Shown in pieces: positions 63,099 through 64,000 of a stretch of 64,000 nt of DNA. Both the position numbers and the translations under genes were made by a program. Below the pieces are notes generated by a model. It was not told the DNA's origin. It made no database searches and was given only the letters and a program-made list of their open reading frames with translations. The DNA comes from Achromobacter pestifer (GTDB lineage Bacteria; Pseudomonadota; Gammaproteobacteria; Burkholderiales; Burkholderiaceae_B): positions 1-64,000 of the forward strand of contig NZ_CADIJX010000009.1 of assembly GCF_902859625.1 (NCBI RefSeq). The letters are read 5' to 3'. The stretch's first letter is position 1; each line of letters starts with the position of its first letter.

Positions 63099-63393
63099 GG
63101 TTGCAGCGCCATTCGCACAGGACCGAGCCGTTTCGTGCTGCGAAGGGGCTACAGGGAGACCGTAAGGGGGCGATAGCTGTCGTACTTGAGAGAACTGTTC
63201 CCGTCCAGGAGCAGACGATCGCCAACGACTGCTCCTGGACAGCGAGGCCGGTCCGCCTAAGAAGTCATCCGACCCATTTGCGATAAAAAAAGATCGCATC
63301 GGAACGGTCCCTAGTCTTTGGACTGGTAGATTTTAGTCGTGCTGATGACCAACTCGATCGCATACTCCTCAAATTCTTGGACCTCATTGAACA
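63099..63393. other. intergenic region between hsdR and the DUF262 gene
   Basis: No credible gene is found in these 295 bp; short open frames on both strands lack family features. The stretch contains the 12-bp hairpin at 63203-63240 and a weaker 6-bp hairpin (TGCGAT at 63279, ATCGCA at 63293). The AT-richer final 100 bp probably carries the promoter of the next gene. Confidence 0.6.
63203..63240. repeat. perfect 12-bp inverted repeat
   Basis: GTCCAGGAGCAG (63203-63214) and its exact complement (63229-63240) flank a 14-nt loop. No T-run follows on either strand. It may act as a terminator-like structure after hsdR, a protein-binding palindrome, or a small REP unit. Confidence 0.7.
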
Positions 63394-64000
63394 ATGAAAC
63401 CATTTACCCGGTCGATCATCGATCTGTTCGACGGTAAGCGCCGCTATTTGATTCCGCTCTATCAGCGCCAGTATTCATGGCGTGAGACGCCGCAGATCGC
63501 GCTTCTTTGGGAAGACATAGAGCGTGCCGTCAAGCGAATCGAGGTGGACAGATCAAGTCTGATCCCCCATTTCATGGGTGCAATTGTCATCAGCCAGGTC
63601 AAGACCTTTGGCAAGCAAGTTCAGGCATTTGAAGTCATAGACGGCCAGCAGCGATTGACAACCTTCCAGCTTTTACTCGCTGCTCTACGCGATGTGGCAG
63701 AGGAGCACGGATCCAGCTATGCCAGGGAAATTGGCAAATACCTTCTAAATGACGGTGTCATGGAGAACGAAGAGGAGGAGCGATACAAACTGTGGCCGTC
63801 AATCACTGACCGACGCGCCTTCGTCGAGCTTGTCGATTCCAAGGCAGATCTTTCAAGCATCGCAGGGCTTGCTGAAGATGACGAGCTAATTGGTAAAGCG
63901 TCTACCGCTGCATATGATGCATTTCGCAGACGCATTGATGTTCATGTGAATGCCGGAGGTGCCTACCAGGAAAACCGTCTGGAAACCCTCTTTGAGGCGA
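63394..64000 (+). CDS. DUF262 protein, N-terminal part (GmrS/BrxU-like), cut by window end
   Basis: The first 202 codons of an open frame that runs off the window. The N terminus reads MKPFTRSIIDLFDGKRRYLIPLYQRQYSW and is followed by VIDGQQRLTT (DGQQR at 83-87), the nucleotide-hydrolysing ParB/Srx-like motif of DUF262. DUF262 is found in GmrSD and BrxU, restriction systems that attack modified phage DNA, often beside type I RM systems. Whether the HNH (DUF1524) nuclease part follows cannot be seen. The ATG at 63394 gives the expected family start. Confidence 0.88.
   Translation, partial: MKPFTRSIIDLFDGKRRYLIPLYQRQYSWRETPQIALLWEDIERAVKRIEVDRSSLIPHFMGAIVISQVKTFGKQVQAFEVIDGQQRLTTFQLLLAALRDVAEEHGSSYAREIGKYLLNDGVMENEEEERYKLWPSITDRRAFVELVDSKADLSSIAGLAEDDELIGKASTAAYDAFRRRIDVHVNAGGAYQENRLETLFEA

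Noticed and set aside
63086..63286. 66-codon frame after hsdR
   Set aside because: Overlaps hsdR end and the hairpin; composition is not protein-like.
62892..63299. Small minus-strand frame crossing the hsdR end
   Set aside because: Overlaps hsdR, no ribosome site, no family traits.

Overview
This window is GC-rich chromosomal DNA from a betaproteobacterium, most likely Alcaligenaceae (Achromobacter/Bordetella group). Pointers are three orphan Bug-type solute-binding proteins, many CoA-ester catabolic genes under LysR, IclR or MarR control, and a typical Burkholderiales housekeeping block (glyQS-gmhB-plsC, def, lptD-surA-rsmA, amgK-murU). The genus is inferred from gene content; no rRNA gene or complete tRNA gene is present.

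Region 1 (1-24.2 kb) is catabolic. It opens with a tandem/inverted intergenic repeat. A tightly coupled minus-strand operon follows (MaoC-type hydratase, CaiB CoA-transferase, CitE-like lyase, then a PfkB kinase) with a divergent LysR gene. Its composition matches the itaconate/C5-dicarboxylate route (CoA activation, hydration, citramalyl-CoA cleavage). Next is a divergent pair of transcription units: two paired acyl-CoA dehydrogenases plus a crotonase on minus, and a DUF35 zinc-ribbon protein, a thiolase-fold protein lacking the catalytic Cys, an AMP-forming acyl-CoA synthetase, a Bug protein and a nitronate monooxygenase on plus. Then come a second Bug gene, a second LysR, an SDR + hydratase-2 + CaiB operon, and an IclR gene divergent from Bug + RraA-like aldolase + D-2-hydroxyacid dehydrogenase. 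Class I fumarase and another crotonase close this part.

Region 2 (25.3-46.9 kb) is mainly housekeeping: glycyl-tRNA synthetase, heptose-bisphosphate phosphatase, an acyltransferase, a YgjP-like metalloprotease, a PhnW-like aminotransferase, glyoxalase I, peptide deformylase, FadE-type dehydrogenase, a fused SpmA/B-like membrane protein, pyruvate kinase, glycerate kinase, RsmA, SurA, LptD, the AmgK/MurU cell-wall recycling pair, and a coiled-coil membrane protein.

Region 3 (46.9-56.1 kb) holds a FAD monooxygenase-DUF2783-MarR operon with palindromic operators over its promoter, a pterin dehydratase, an OmpA-like lipoprotein, a HAD hydrolase, a complete FecI-FecR-FecA-type iron signalling unit with a Fur-like box, and a small membrane protein.

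Region 4 (56.19-64 kb) is a mobile-island end. A 3' half of a tRNA-Lys(CUU) gene without its 5' half marks an attachment site. It is followed by repeat-rich DNA, a small AlpA-like HTH protein, a complete type I restriction-modification operon (hsdM-hsdS-hsdR), an unexplained hairpin, and the start of a DUF262 (GmrS/BrxU-like) gene cut by the window edge. This is a tRNA-anchored defence island whose integrase and intact tRNA should lie to the right.
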